The notes under the pieces: model-generated
What the model was told of the DNA's origin: nothing
Seen by the model: the letters and a program-made list of their open reading frames with translations, nothing else
Database searches by the model: none
Shown here: positions 8,535 to 17,251 of the stretch, piece after piece
Layout: each line of letters begins with the position of its first letter
Numbering within the stretch: the first letter of the stretch is position 1
Program-made: the position numbers and the translations under genes
Assembly: GCA_020352495.1 (NCBI GenBank)
Contig: CP070677.1
Span: 716,301 to 760,656 of the forward strand
DNA: 44,356 bases
Source of the DNA: Candidatus Latescibacterota bacterium
GTDB lineage: Bacteria; Krumholzibacteriota; Krumholzibacteriia; WVZY01
Direction of reading: 5' to 3'

Positions 8535-10779
8535 CCTCCCTCTCCTTCTCTTCCTCCTGCCCGGGGTAAGCCACGCGTTTGTGATAAATCCCGGTGAGAA
8601 TCGAGATGAACTTCTCCTTAATTTTCGCCACGTCGTTTAGTGTCAGTCCGCTGTTGTCGAGCTGCCCCTCCTGCGCCCTGGAATCGACCAGCTTTATCAC
8701 AACGTTCCGGATGCTCGACGGTGTCGGATCCTGCAGGGATCGGCACGCGGGCTCCACGGTGTCGGCGAGCATGAGCAGGGCCGCCTCACGGCCAAGCGGT
8801 CTCGGTCCCGGGTACCGGAAATCGTCCTTCTTGACACTCGAGTGCGAGTCCGTCTCGAGCGCCTTCTGATAGAAAAACGCCATCACGGTGGTCCCATGAT
8901 GCTGCTGTACCGCGTCAATCACCAGATCGGGGAGCTTCTCCTCTTTGGCGAGCTCGACGCCGTCCTTGACATGCGAAAGAAGTATCAGGCTGCTCATCTG
9001 TGGTGTGATCTTTTCGTGAGGGTTGAGTCCCGTCTCTTGGTTTTCGACGTAGTATTCGGGTTTGAAGATCTTGCCCATGTCGTGGTAATAGGCCATCACT
9101 CGCGCCCTGAGCGCGTCTGCGCCAATCTCGGTGGCGACGGCATCCACGAGATTGCCAAGCAGCATCGAGTGATGATAGGTTCCCGGCGCTTCCATGTTGA
9201 TTCGTTTTAGAATCGGCTTATTGAGATCGGTGAGCTCGAGCAACGTGAATCGGGTCGTCAGGTTGAAGATGTTTTCAAATATCGGAAGCAGGAACATCGT
9301 TGAGAGACTCACAGCCAGTGCGTTGGCCATCGCCCAAAGAATGTGCGTATAGAAAACCGAGAACTGCGTCGCAGAGCCAAGCTCCGTCCCGATGATACCG
9401 ATGACAGACGCGGCGGAGATCAAAATGAACACCGAATAGAAATGGCTTCTCGATCTCATTCTCAGGAGTCCCATCACTGCTGTTGTGCCGGCCAAAAGCG
9501 ACACAAAAACCACGTTGGGACTGATGTTGGTTACAAGGGGGAGCAGAAAACTGGCAAAAACGGTCGTGACGAGACCTAGCCGGTAATCGAACAGTGCCGT
9601 GATCATCAAAGAGACGAACGCCACGGGGATCAGGTAGGGGTTCAGATCAAAACGTAGTACCGCCGCCGTGAACACCAGATAGAGAAGAAACACCGTCATC
9701 ACGGCGCCCAGCCGGCTCAGTGCGCGATAGACCGTCGGACGAAAAACGATGAGGTAACCACCAAAGAGCAGTCCAAAGAGGAGCAGTCTGAGAACCTCTC
9801 CCGCATACAATCCCACCAAAATCAGGGGAGACGTCTGACCTTTCATCGCTCGCCGCGCCTCCTCGAGCGCCGAGAGCATTTTTGCCTGTTCCTTCGAGAC
9901 CTTGTCGTGCTTGCTAATGATGCGTTGGCTCTCGGATATCTTGATCGTCCTCTCGACTTCCGCGATCGCCAGGTCCCGTCGAGCTTGTGTTTCTCCCGTG
10001 TCCAATATCAGGTTGGGACGGAGATGGATTCTGACTATGTCGAAAAACACCTGCGCCACCCCGCGACTCTTGCCAAAGCGTCTAAGGGCTTCTTCACGGA
10101 TCAGCCGGTCGATGTCACCCTGTTCGATGACGTTGTCGACCGACAGCCTTCTCTCATCGGACCCATCGACTACAGCGATCGTCGTGTAGGCCCGCGCGCG
10201 AAGCGGACCGGCGTTGTCGATCAACCCGCGTGAAAACACCTTTTTTTGATAGTCGAGCGCCGTCTTGCCAATCGACGACAACCGTGATGAATCGAGGAGT
10301 TGTTTTGCAAGGTTTTCGTTGAGATCCGGAATCTGGCCCCGGACCATCTTCACCAGGGTCTCTTCGGTGATCGTGTCGATCTCCGCGATCGTCGCGAGAC
10401 TATCGAAGAGCTCGGTGAGATCCTCGGTCAGGCCGCGCTCGATCGACTGGTCCCGCACGTAAACGGGTGGTACCTTTAGCAGGGCCCCGGCCTTCCTGAC
10501 ATCCAGCTCGGTTTCAGACAGCGGCACCTCAAAATCGAACGGTGCGATGATCGTCCTGTCCGCGATCTCGCCGGCCTTGAACGTGACCTCCTTCATTGTC
10601 TGGGTCGGCGGAAACAGAGCGACCGCGGCGGCCACAAACCCGGCGAGAAGCCCGAAACGCGGCAATAGTCCCTTGTAGACCTCGCGCTTCAGCCGCAAAT
10701 GCTTGGAGATCCTCTCAGCGCGACCGTTCCGCGACATGTTTTTGCGTCGCCGGATCGCTCTTAGGAGCCTGATTTTCAT
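8509..10779 (-). CDS. pgpH: Seven-transmembrane HD phosphohydrolase, PgpH-type c-di-AMP phosphodiesterase
   Basis: 756 residues. Order: a basic cytoplasmic start, one membrane helix (about 40-58), an extracytoplasmic 7TMR-HDED domain (AGEIADRTIIAPFDFEVP), seven membrane helices (about 315-500), then an HD domain with THHS-type YHHSMLLGNLVDA, YYHDMGK, HEKITPQMSSLILLSHVKDGVELA and QQHHGTT. PgpH hydrolyses the second messenger c-di-AMP at the inner membrane; the assignment rests on architecture and metal-binding histidines. It overlaps phoH by four bases (ATGA). A CdaR-like gene is at 18261-19220. Confidence 0.92.
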   Translation of the reverse strand: MKIRLLRAIRRRKNMSRNGRAERISKHLRLKREVYKGLLPRFGLLAGFVAAAVALFPPTQTMKEVTFKAGEIADRTIIAPFDFEVPLSETELDVRKAGALLKVPPVYVRDQSIERGLTEDLTELFDSLATIAEIDTITEETLVKMVRGQIPDLNENLAKQLLDSSRLSSIGKTALDYQKKVFSRGLIDNAGPLRARAYTTIAVVDGSDERRLSVDNVIEQGDIDRLIREEALRRFGKSRGVAQVFFDIVRIHLRPNLILDTGETQARRDLAIAEVERTIKISESQRIISKHDKVSKEQAKMLSALEEARRAMKGQTSPLILVGLYAGEVLRLLLFGLLFGGYLIVFRPTVYRALSRLGAVMTVFLLYLVFTAAVLRFDLNPYLIPVAFVSLMITALFDYRLGLVTTVFASFLLPLVTNISPNVVFVSLLAGTTAVMGLLRMRSRSHFYSVFILISAASVIGIIGTELGSATQFSVFYTHILWAMANALAVSLSTMFLLPIFENIFNLTTRFTLLELTDLNKPILKRINMEAPGTYHHSMLLGNLVDAVATEIGADALRARVMAYYHDMGKIFKPEYYVENQETGLNPHEKITPQMSSLILLSHVKDGVELAKEEKLPDLVIDAVQQHHGTTVMAFFYQKALETDSHSSVKKDDFRYPGPRPLGREAALLMLADTVEPACRSLQDPTPSSIRNVVIKLVDSRAQEGQLDNSGLTLNDVAKIKEKFISILTGIYHKRVAYPGQEEEKEREGEAVAKPA

Positions 10780-11750
10780 GTCTCGGCGTTCTCCGTGTTG
10801 TTGCCGTTTCGGGCAAATGCGTCGATGATCTTTTGTACCAGTCTATGTCGAACCACATCTTCCGCCGTCAGGTGGATGAACTCGAGACCGTCCACGTCGC
10901 TCAAGATCTTCTGCGCCTCGACAAGACCCGATCTCGATGGCGGGTCGAGATCGATCTGTGTGATATCGCCGTTTATGATCGCCTTCGCGTTGCTCCCCAG
11001 TCGTGTCAGAAACATTTTCATCTGCATCTTTGTTGTATTCTGAGCTTCGTCGAGGATCACATACGCGTTGTTTAGCGTACGCCCCCTCATATAGGCCAGT
11101 GGAGCGATCTCGATCGTACCGTTTTCCTGATATTTCGTGGTCCGTTCGGGACCCAGCATGTCGTACAGCGCGTCGAGAACGGGTCGCATATACGGGTCGA
11201 GTTTGGCCTGGAAATCGCCGGGCAAAAACCCGAGACTCTCCCCCGCCTCGACGACGGGCCGAACGAGAAAGATCCGGTCGATTTCCTTTCGTTTTAACGC
11301 CGCGACGGCGTTTGCGACTGCAAGATACGTCTTCCCCGTCCCGGCGGGTCCGATCGCAAACACGATGTCATATTTGGCAATCGCCTCGTGGTACCGATTC
11401 TGGTTGAACGTCTTTGGTCGGATCGCGCGGCCGCCCTTCGTGACGACGACGACCTCTTTGTCCAGATCGTCGAGACTGACGCCACGATTCGATCCATCCA
11501 CCCGAAGAAGACGTCGAAAATCTTGTTCGGTAATCACGCGCCCCTTCTTCACAATCTCAAACAACTCCCCAAAAAAATCCGTCAGGCACTTGAGATCATC
11601 GTCGCTTCCCTTCAAGATGATCTCGTCGCCCCGCACTACCACGACACCCGGATATTTCTCCTCGAGTATCTCCAGGTGACCTTCGCGTTGGCCAAAGAGC
11701 CTCAGAGGGTCGATACCGGCAAACGACAGGACCCTTCTTTTAGCTTTCAA
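10776..11750 (-). CDS. phoH: PhoH-like ATPase
   Basis: About 324 residues of the PhoH family, with an RNA-linked helicase-like ATPase domain. GPAGTGKT (Walker A) and VILDEAQN (Walker B) are intact, followed by FLTRLGSNAKAIINGD.TQIDL and EDVVRHRLVQKII. The start is chosen at TTG 11750 because GGAGGT lies 9 bases upstream. An earlier in-frame TTG at 11792 has poorly spaced signals. The ribosome-binding site sits inside a small inverted repeat (ACACC/GGTGT), which could limit translation. It is the first gene of the operon behind the promoter at 11955-11983. Confidence 0.93.
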   Translation of the reverse strand: MKAKRRVLSFAGIDPLRLFGQREGHLEILEEKYPGVVVVRGDEIILKGSDDDLKCLTDFFGELFEIVKKGRVITEQDFRRLLRVDGSNRGVSLDDLDKEVVVVTKGGRAIRPKTFNQNRYHEAIAKYDIVFAIGPAGTGKTYLAVANAVAALKRKEIDRIFLVRPVVEAGESLGFLPGDFQAKLDPYMRPVLDALYDMLGPERTTKYQENGTIEIAPLAYMRGRTLNNAYVILDEAQNTTKMQMKMFLTRLGSNAKAIINGDITQIDLDPPSRSGLVEAQKILSDVDGLEFIHLTAEDVVRHRLVQKIIDAFARNGNNTENAET

Positions 11751-11830
11751 CCTATGAACACCTCCAGGTGTCGACCCATCGGCGGGCTTCAAAACCCTCG
11801 AGTCGCCATGGCCCGCCCTCTAGAATGAAA

Positions 11831-11848
11831 GGGATTCCGGAGAATCCC
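11831..11848 (-). promoter_or_regulatory. Leader hairpin upstream of phoH (possible attenuator)
   Basis: GGGATTC and GAATCCC form a perfect 7-bp stem around 4 bases. On the minus strand it is followed by TTTCATTCT, a weak U-tract. It lies about 100 bases into the phoH leader, so it could be a leaky terminator controlling the nine-gene operon. Confidence 0.35.
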
Positions 11849-11954
11849 CATAATACAAAACTCCTGGAAAAGGACGCAATCACCCTCTCCCAAGAGCAAA
11901 CAGTTAACCTGGTTTAGTAGTTGGCCATACTCCTCTCCCCGACGGCTTATACAA

Positions 11955-11983
11955 ATAATAGGCCAAAACGCCGGGGGGCGCAA
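11955..11983 (-). promoter_or_regulatory. Sigma-70-type promoter of the phoH-to-glyS operon
   Basis: TTGCGC (11978-11983) and TATTAT (11955-11960) are separated by 17 bases on the minus strand. The genes downstream overlap or lie within about 75 bases of each other down to glyS, so this may drive all nine. The expected start is near 11948, giving a leader of about 200 bases. Confidence 0.6.
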
Positions 11984-12133
11984 TCATTCAGGGGGTCGAC
12001 TGGTTGCAAGGTGTTTGATAACAATAGAATAACCCGCCGGCGTGACTATCTCCACCCACACCCCGGCATCAAAGACGGGACCACGGGAGACGGGTGCTAT
12101 CGCAATTCCAGCGCGATTGGCAGACTTCCCACA

Positions 12134-12685
12134 TCAGTCGGTAGGCCAGTCACGCGGGATAACAAGGACGGTATCCGGAAAGATGAAATACGGATCGTCG
12201 ATCTTGTCCTGGTTGGCCTGGAAGATTCTTTCCCACTTGTCTATGTCGTTGTAGATCTCCGGCCGCATGGCGATGGCGGTCAGGCTCTCGCCTTCCTTGA
12301 TCACATATTCGGTCGGGAGCGCCTTGACCTCTTCGATCTGGTCGTTGAGCGTCCGGATATCCGACTCCAACTGGAGCACCTCTCGCTCGATGGGCACGAT
12401 CTGATCGCGCAGCGAACGTGTCAGGGTCCTGGTTTCCTCCAGTTGTTGAGTCTTGGCGTCAAACTCCTGCCGCGTACTACCAAGCACGGCCTGAAGGTCT
12501 TGGCAGTATCTCGATCTCTTTGAGGCGGGGAGCGCCTCGATCTCATCCTCGGAGTAGTAGTCACCCTCAGATACATCGATCTGGCGGTGTTTCGAACCAC
12601 CACACCCACTAACCACGAACCCCATCGTTACGACCAACGAAACAATCAGCAATATGATCAATGTCGTTTTTGTCTGAATCATCAT
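12134..12685 (-). CDS. LysM-domain lipoprotein with coiled coil
   Basis: 183 residues. A lipoprotein signal ends at Cys28 (VVSGC). A coiled coil of about 50 residues follows (QEFDAKTQQLEETRTLTRSLRDQ...), then a C-terminal LysM domain (EYVIKEGESLTAIAMRPEIYND...WERIFQANQDKI...IFPDTVLVIP), which binds peptidoglycan. It probably links a membrane to the cell wall. The start is ATG 12685 just after AGGGG and GGGAG; a GTG at 12703 overlapping the upstream stop (GTGA) is possible. It forms a pair with the next coiled-coil lipoprotein gene. Confidence 0.85.
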   Translation of the reverse strand: MMIQTKTTLIILLIVSLVVTMGFVVSGCGGSKHRQIDVSEGDYYSEDEIEALPASKRSRYCQDLQAVLGSTRQEFDAKTQQLEETRTLTRSLRDQIVPIEREVLQLESDIRTLNDQIEEVKALPTEYVIKEGESLTAIAMRPEIYNDIDKWERIFQANQDKIDDPYFIFPDTVLVIPRDWPTD

Positions 12686-12699
12686 CTCCCATTCACCCC

Positions 12700-13038
12700 T
12701 CACAGACCCGCCGCCGACTGCTCGGCCGGTTCCTCTTCTTCGGGTCTCTCGGTTACGCCACTAGCCTTCCTGAGGCGAACCAGCTCGGCCTCGAGAGCCG
12801 GGATTTCCGCCCGTCTTTCCGCAAGCCTTTTCTCCCAACCGGCAAGATCTGCCTGGACCTGGGCGAGCCTCTCATTGGCCGTTTCCAACTGAGCATCGAG
12901 GTCGCGGATATCCGATTTCAACTCTTCTATGTCAATGGGTGTCACCGTGCAGGGTTTGGGCGCGGCGCACCCCAGGAAACCGGCGAGGGAACACAGCGCC
13001 AAAATCAACACAATACGTTGCACAATTCTGTATCGCAC
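12700..13038 (-). CDS. Small coiled-coil lipoprotein
   Basis: 112 residues. The signal MRYRIVQRIVLILALCSLAGFLGC ends in a lipobox cysteine. A heptad-rich helix follows (IEELKSDIRDLDAQLETANERLAQVQADLAGWEKRLAERRAEIPALEAELVRLR) and an acidic tail. GTG 13038 is chosen because AAGGAG lies 9 bases upstream; the ATG at 13047 sits directly on that site and cannot use it. Its design (anchor plus coil) resembles Lpp-like or SlyB-type spacers, but I recognise no specific family. Confidence 0.8.
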   Translation of the reverse strand: MRYRIVQRIVLILALCSLAGFLGCAAPKPCTVTPIDIEELKSDIRDLDAQLETANERLAQVQADLAGWEKRLAERRAEIPALEAELVRLRKASGVTERPEEEEPAEQSAAGL

Positions 13039-13064
13039 CCGCGTCATCTCCTTTGCATATCAGT

Positions 13065-13092
13065 TTCGTGGGGTAAGAGTTCGTGGGGTAAG
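13065..13092. repeat. Tandem 13-base direct repeat in the lipoprotein leader
   Basis: TTCGTGGGGTAAG occurs twice with a 15-base period (13065-13077 and 13080-13092). It lies directly after the transcript start expected from the promoter at 13102-13130 and before the ribosome-binding site. This position suits a repressor operator or an RNA-level control site. Confidence 0.6.
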
Positions 13093-13101
13093 CCGTTGGG
13101 T

Positions 13102-13130
13102 AGCGTAACAATCCGCAACGCACCTGTCAA
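13102..13130 (-). promoter_or_regulatory. Sigma-70-type promoter of the lipoprotein pair
   Basis: TTGACA (13125-13130), 17 bases, then TACGCT (13102-13107). The TGA inside the -35 hexamer is the stop codon of aspS, so the promoter overlaps the end of the upstream gene. Confidence 0.6.
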
Positions 13131-14956
13131 GGCGATTTCTCCCTGCTCGTACCCTGCGAACCGTCATTCTCGCCCTTCACGTTGATCTGAATGTGAAGTT
13201 CCTCGAGCTGGTCCCGATCCACCGGTGACGGGGCGTCATCCATCAGTGACGTCGCCCTGTGGGTCTTTGGAAAAGCGATCACGTCCCGGATCGAATCACT
13301 CCCGGCGAGCAGCATCACGATTCGGTCGAGTCCAGGAGCGATCCCGCCGTGCGGTGGCGCACCGAACTCGAGCGCCTTGAGCAAAAAGCCAAACCGTTTC
13401 CGCGCCCTCTCACGTGAAACCCCTCCGACCTCAAGGATTTTTTCCTGGAGCGAACGATTGTGGACTCGAATGCTTCCCGACGCCAGCTCGACACCGTTGC
13501 ACACGAGATCGTAGAGGTGTGCGCGCACCTTTAGCGGATCCTCATCGAGAAGCGGTATATCCTCTTCGCGTGGCATTGAGAAAAAATGATGCGACGGCGT
13601 TATGCAACTGTGTTCCTCATCCCACTCGAACAGGGGGAAATCGTTGATCCAGGCAAAATCGAATCTGCCCTCCCCCTCGAGAGAGAGAAGCTTGCCAACG
13701 TCCAAACGGAGTTTGCCAAGGATGGAGGTAATCTCCTTGTACCCCCCGACAACGGCGAGCAACAGATCACCGTCATCGAGCCCGCTCCCCCCAATCACGC
13801 GCTCGCAACCCGACGCCCCAAGGAACTTGGCCATGGGTCCCTTGAGCGTACCGCCCTCGCGTTTCAAATGGATCAACCCACCGGCACCGGCGTTCTTGGC
13901 CGTCCCCTCGAGCTCGTCGATCGACTTCCTCTTGATTCCCGCCCCACGGGGCACGACGAACCCGCGTACGGTCTCACCGCGGCCGAGCGCCTCGTCCACA
14001 AACCGGATCCCGCCGTCGCGGAACGCCTCATCGAGATCTTGTATCTCCATCCCGAGACGAAGATCCGGTTTGTCCGTACCGTATTTGCTGATTGCCTCGT
14101 TGTATGGAATGACCCGAAACGGAGCTTCCAAAGTGATCCCGCGGCCGACACGGAAGACCTCCGTCATGAGATCTTCGAGCAGCTTGAACACGTCCCCTTC
14201 CCGCACAAAGCTCATCTCGATGTCGATCTGTGTGTGCTCGGGCTGACGGTCCGCTCGAAGATCCTCATCTCGCATGCATCTGGCGATTTGGAAATAGCGG
14301 TCGAATCCGGAAACCATAAGGATCTGTTTGTAGAGTTGCGGACTCTGCGGGAGCGCGTAAAAGTCGCCGGGATGAAGACGGCTGGGGACGAGATAATCGC
14401 GGGCGCCTTCCGGTGTGGCCCGGACGAGGATGGGTGTCTCGATCTCCAAAAAGCCTCTCTCGCTGAGGAAGTTCCGCGCGGCGAGGATGACCCTGTGCCG
14501 CAGCTCGATATTTCGCTGCATCGGCCGCCGCCGCAGATCCAGATATCGGTATTTGAGCCGCAGATCCTCCCCGGCCTTGACGTCGTCCACGATGGTAAAC
14601 GGCGGTACTTCCGAGGCGTTTAGAAGATAAAGCGTATCGACCGCGATCTCGAACGCGCCGGTAGACATGTCGGTGCGAACCATGTCGTCCGGTCTTCGCT
14701 GCACCCGGCCCTCGCATGCGATGACGTCCTCCATGTTGAGCGACTTTGAAAGATCGTCGAGCTCCTTCTTACCCGGATCAACAAGAAGCTGGACGATTCC
14801 ATACCGGTCCCTGAGATCGATGAACCGAAGCCCTCCGAGATCACGAACCCGGGAAACCCAACCCATCACCCGAACCTCACCACCCACGTCGCTTTGTGAA
14901 ATCTCGTTGCACGTGTGCGTCCGGGAAAACGGTATCACATATTTCTGTTCGCTCAT
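13127..14956 (-). CDS. aspS: Aspartyl-tRNA synthetase (bacterial type)
   Basis: 609 residues, a class II synthetase charging tRNA-Asp. Order: an OB-fold anticodon domain ([27 protein letters not shown]), a catalytic core with motif 2 ([17 protein letters not shown]), the bacterial GAD insertion in the middle, and motif 3 ([12 protein letters not shown]). Whether it discriminates Asp from Asn tRNA cannot be told here. The ATG overlaps the hisS stop by four bases (ATGA). Confidence 0.97.
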   Translation of the reverse strand: MSEQKYVIPFSRTHTCNEISQSDVGGEVRVMGWVSRVRDLGGLRFIDLRDRYGIVQLLVDPGKKELDDLSKSLNMEDVIACEGRVQRRPDDMVRTDMSTGAFEIAVDTLYLLNASEVPPFTIVDDVKAGEDLRLKYRYLDLRRRPMQRNIELRHRVILAARNFLSERGFLEIETPILVRATPEGARDYLVPSRLHPGDFYALPQSPQLYKQILMVSGFDRYFQIARCMRDEDLRADRQPEHTQIDIEMSFVREGDVFKLLEDLMTEVFRVGRGITLEAPFRVIPYNEAISKYGTDKPDLRLGMEIQDLDEAFRDGGIRFVDEALGRGETVRGFVVPRGAGIKRKSIDELEGTAKNAGAGGLIHLKREGGTLKGPMAKFLGASGCERVIGGSGLDDGDLLLAVVGGYKEITSILGKLRLDVGKLLSLEGEGRFDFAWINDFPLFEWDEEHSCITPSHHFFSMPREEDIPLLDEDPLKVRAHLYDLVCNGVELASGSIRVHNRSLQEKILEVGGVSRERARKRFGFLLKALEFGAPPHGGIAPGLDRIVMLLAGSDSIRDVIAFPKTHRATSLMDDAPSPVDRDQLEELHIQINVKGENDGSQGTSREKSP

Positions 14957-16224
14957 TCGTCACCCACTCGTTTGCCCGCAAGCTTCGCTTCCGCGAACTC
15001 CAACAGACGATCGTCGTCGACCTCGAATTGCTCCCTTTTTGTCATGTCTTTCCATTTGATGCGGTCCGGCAACTCGTTCTCTACGATCAGCGTGACAGCC
15101 GCCCCGCGTCTCTCGGCGTTTCTCAGCTGTTTTTTGAGCGAGCGCATGGAAGCGTCGATTTCAATTCTCCCAAACGCCCTCAAGACGCGGGCCGCCTGGA
15201 GAGCACGCGCCGACGATTCCTCATCGAGACAAATGAGATAGAAATCCACCCCGCTCCCTGACGTCGCAACCGCCGTGCTTTCCTCGGGGAGAACGCTTAT
15301 GATCCGCTCGATCCCCGCGCTGAATCCAACGGCAGGGGTCGGTGGTCCCCCGCACTGTGCGACGAGGTCATCATAGCGCCCACCCCCGCACAGAGCGTTC
15401 TGTGCACCGAGCCCGCTGTGGATGATCTCGAATGTCGTTCGCGTATAATAGTCGAGCCCGCGAACGAGTCGGGGGTCCATCTCGAAGTGGCGGTCGATCG
15501 CCTCGAGATAGGATTTCACCTGCGCAAAGTGTTTGGCGCAACCCTCGCAGAGATGTTCTGATATCGGCGGCAGATCACCCTTGACGTCTACGCACCGCTT
15601 GCAATCAAAGACACGCATCGGGTTTTTCATCGCGCGCTCGTCACAGTCCTCACAGAGTCTGTCTCTGAGTCTCTCGAGTTCGGTCCTGAGGAGCTCTGTG
15701 TACGGTTTCCTACACTCGGCGCACCCGACCGAGTTCAGTTTGACAACCAGATCGTCAAACCCAAGTGCTTCCAGTGCGGTCATCACCACATCGATTGTCT
15801 CGACATCGAAAATCGGGTTGAGACTACCGATGACCTCTGATCCAACCTGATGAAACTGTCTGTAGCGTCCCGCCTGCGGACGATCGTATCGGAACATCGG
15901 CCCGATGTAGCTCAGTCTCGTGGTCCCCCCTTTTCTGTGGAGCCCGTTTTCGAGATACGCTCGGATCACCGCCGCCGTGTTTTCGGGTCTCAGCGTGATG
16001 CTACGCCCACCGCGGTCCGCGAACGTGTACATTTCCTTCGATACAATATCGGTATTTTCGCCTACCGACCTGAGAAACACATCGGTGGATTCGAAGATCG
16101 GCGTACGAATGGGTTCGTACCCGTAGCGTTCGAATGTCGCCTCGAATACCCCCTCCACGTACCGCCATATATGTATGTCGGGGGGCAGGATGTCCTGCGT
16201 CCCTCTGGGTCGGGAATACTTCAC
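14953..16224 (-). CDS. hisS: Histidyl-tRNA synthetase
   Basis: 423 residues of class II HisRS. Seen: [10 protein letters not shown], motif 2 ([18 protein letters not shown]), the histidine-binding [12 protein letters not shown] and [10 protein letters not shown], and a C-terminal anticodon domain. A CxxC-containing segment (CAECRK... CEDCDERA... CKRCVD... CEGCAKHF) in the mid region is cysteine-rich and looks like zinc-binding pairs, as in some FCB and Firmicutes HisRS. The start is GTG 16224: it overlaps the upstream stop (GTGA) and has AGGGG 8 bases upstream. A GTG at 16251 is less likely. Confidence 0.96.
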   Translation of the reverse strand: MKYSRPRGTQDILPPDIHIWRYVEGVFEATFERYGYEPIRTPIFESTDVFLRSVGENTDIVSKEMYTFADRGGRSITLRPENTAAVIRAYLENGLHRKGGTTRLSYIGPMFRYDRPQAGRYRQFHQVGSEVIGSLNPIFDVETIDVVMTALEALGFDDLVVKLNSVGCAECRKPYTELLRTELERLRDRLCEDCDERAMKNPMRVFDCKRCVDVKGDLPPISEHLCEGCAKHFAQVKSYLEAIDRHFEMDPRLVRGLDYYTRTTFEIIHSGLGAQNALCGGGRYDDLVAQCGGPPTPAVGFSAGIERIISVLPEESTAVATSGSGVDFYLICLDEESSARALQAARVLRAFGRIEIDASMRSLKKQLRNAERRGAAVTLIVENELPDRIKWKDMTKREQFEVDDDRLLEFAEAKLAGKRVGDE

Positions 16225-16643
16225 GTCGGTTTCCCCTCGCTTGCCGGCCACTCACTCTTTCCGTCTTCCGATCGAGACCGGTCTCTCCTCGCAGCATACA
16301 TAAATAACCCGACTCCAATCACCACGCCAAGCGCATCCGCGTACCAATCATAAACACTCATCATCCGCCCCGGAATAAAGCTCTGGTATATCTCGTCCAA
16401 CGCGGCGACGCTCACACCAACGCTCACCAAGAAACCAAGCGTCGCCGTCCGGGAGCGGCTGACTGTCCACCCGACTCCCCTAAACAGGAGAAGTCCCAAC
16501 ACGAAATACTCAGCGGTATGGGCGATCTTATCCTTGAGGGCGAAGCTCGGGCCCGGGGCCTTTAGTGAAGGAAAGGAAGACACGGCGAATATCAACAGGA
16601 CGTAGATAAGAACCGGATACAATCGACGCTGATTTTGGAACAT
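16221..16643 (-). CDS. VanZ-like integral membrane protein
   Basis: 140 residues with four membrane helices and the VanZ-family motifs DKIAHTAEYFVLGLLL and DEIYQSFIPGR.MSVYDWYADALGV. VanZ homologues are membrane proteins of uncertain function; VanZ itself gives low-level teicoplanin resistance. Here the neighbours are an EIIA protein and hisS, which give no clue. The start is ATG 16643, without a strong ribosome-binding site. Confidence 0.88.
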   Translation of the reverse strand: MFQNQRRLYPVLIYVLLIFAVSSFPSLKAPGPSFALKDKIAHTAEYFVLGLLLFRGVGWTVSRSRTATLGFLVSVGVSVAALDEIYQSFIPGRMMSVYDWYADALGVVIGVGLFMYAARRDRSRSEDGKSEWPASEGKPT

Positions 16644-16720
16644 GCGCCATCACTCTAGCCGTCTCGTCTTCATATCTGCGTCACGACTCTCCCTCGGCCA
16701 ACCGTGGCCGATTTGTCCGA

Positions 16721-17179
16721 TCAACGATCCCCGAATCGTTTGAACACGGCAAAAACGTCTTCGACGTCGGCAGCTTTTCGCAGCTCCTCCCGGAAGTCGC
16801 TGTGGTTGAGAAGACGCGATATCTTGGCAAGTACCTTGATGTGGTCCCTCCGGCTCGCCTTGGGCCCTAGTATTATGAAGAACAAATCGACGTCCCCGCC
16901 GTCGAGGGCGGCAAAATCCACTCCTTTTTGAGTTCGGTAGAATCCAGCCACGAGGCGGTCGACGCCGTCCGTGTACGCGTGGGGGATAGCCACACCGCTT
17001 CCGATCCCGGTGCTCATTACCTTCTCGCGCTCAAGGACATCTCTGAGCGCGTGGTCGCAGTCCTTGATCATACCTTTTGCGTCGAGGTCCCTGAGGATCC
17101 GTTCAAGCAGATCGTCCTTCGTACCCGGCGCAAAGTCGAGCACTATGCCGTTTTCACCAAAAAGTTCGGACAGCTTCAC
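16721..17179 (-). CDS. PTS EIIA domain protein (PtsN/fructose-mannitol type)
   Basis: 152 residues forming one EIIA domain, with the phosphorylated histidine at H67 in GSGVAIPHA and the usual VDFAALDGGDVDLFFIILGP...HIKVLAKISRLL. No permease, HPr or EI is nearby, which suggests the nitrogen-type (PtsN) regulatory branch rather than sugar uptake. The start is GTG 17179 with AGAGG 5 bases upstream. It heads an apparent EIIA-VanZ-hisS-aspS operon behind the promoter at 17223-17251. Confidence 0.9.
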   Translation of the reverse strand: MKLSELFGENGIVLDFAPGTKDDLLERILRDLDAKGMIKDCDHALRDVLEREKVMSTGIGSGVAIPHAYTDGVDRLVAGFYRTQKGVDFAALDGGDVDLFFIILGPKASRRDHIKVLAKISRLLNHSDFREELRKAADVEDVFAVFKRFGDR

Positions 17180-17222
17180 CGTAAACCTCTGTCAATTTGA
17201 TCGGCCGAGTTTGCAAAGTATG

Positions 17223-17251
17223 AAACTATTTTGATCTACGCGGTGTGTCAA
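17223..17251 (-). promoter_or_regulatory. Sigma-70-type promoter of the EIIA-hisS-aspS operon
   Basis: TTGACA (17246-17251), 17 bases, then TAGTTT (17223-17228). The stop codon of the PhnD-like gene lies inside the -35 hexamer, the same arrangement as at 13102-13130. Confidence 0.5.

Larger units (their letters stand above)
11751..12133. other. Intergenic region upstream of phoH
   Basis: 383 bases with no supported gene. It carries the phoH promoter (11955-11983), a 7-bp hairpin (11831-11848) in the leader, and the 3' flank of the LysM lipoprotein gene, where I see only weak repeats (ATCGC/GCGAT near 12105). Short open frames here look non-coding. Confidence 0.6.

Noticed and set aside
12160-12620. 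Plus-strand frames across the LysM lipoprotein gene
   Set aside because: Shadow frames of the real minus-strand gene.
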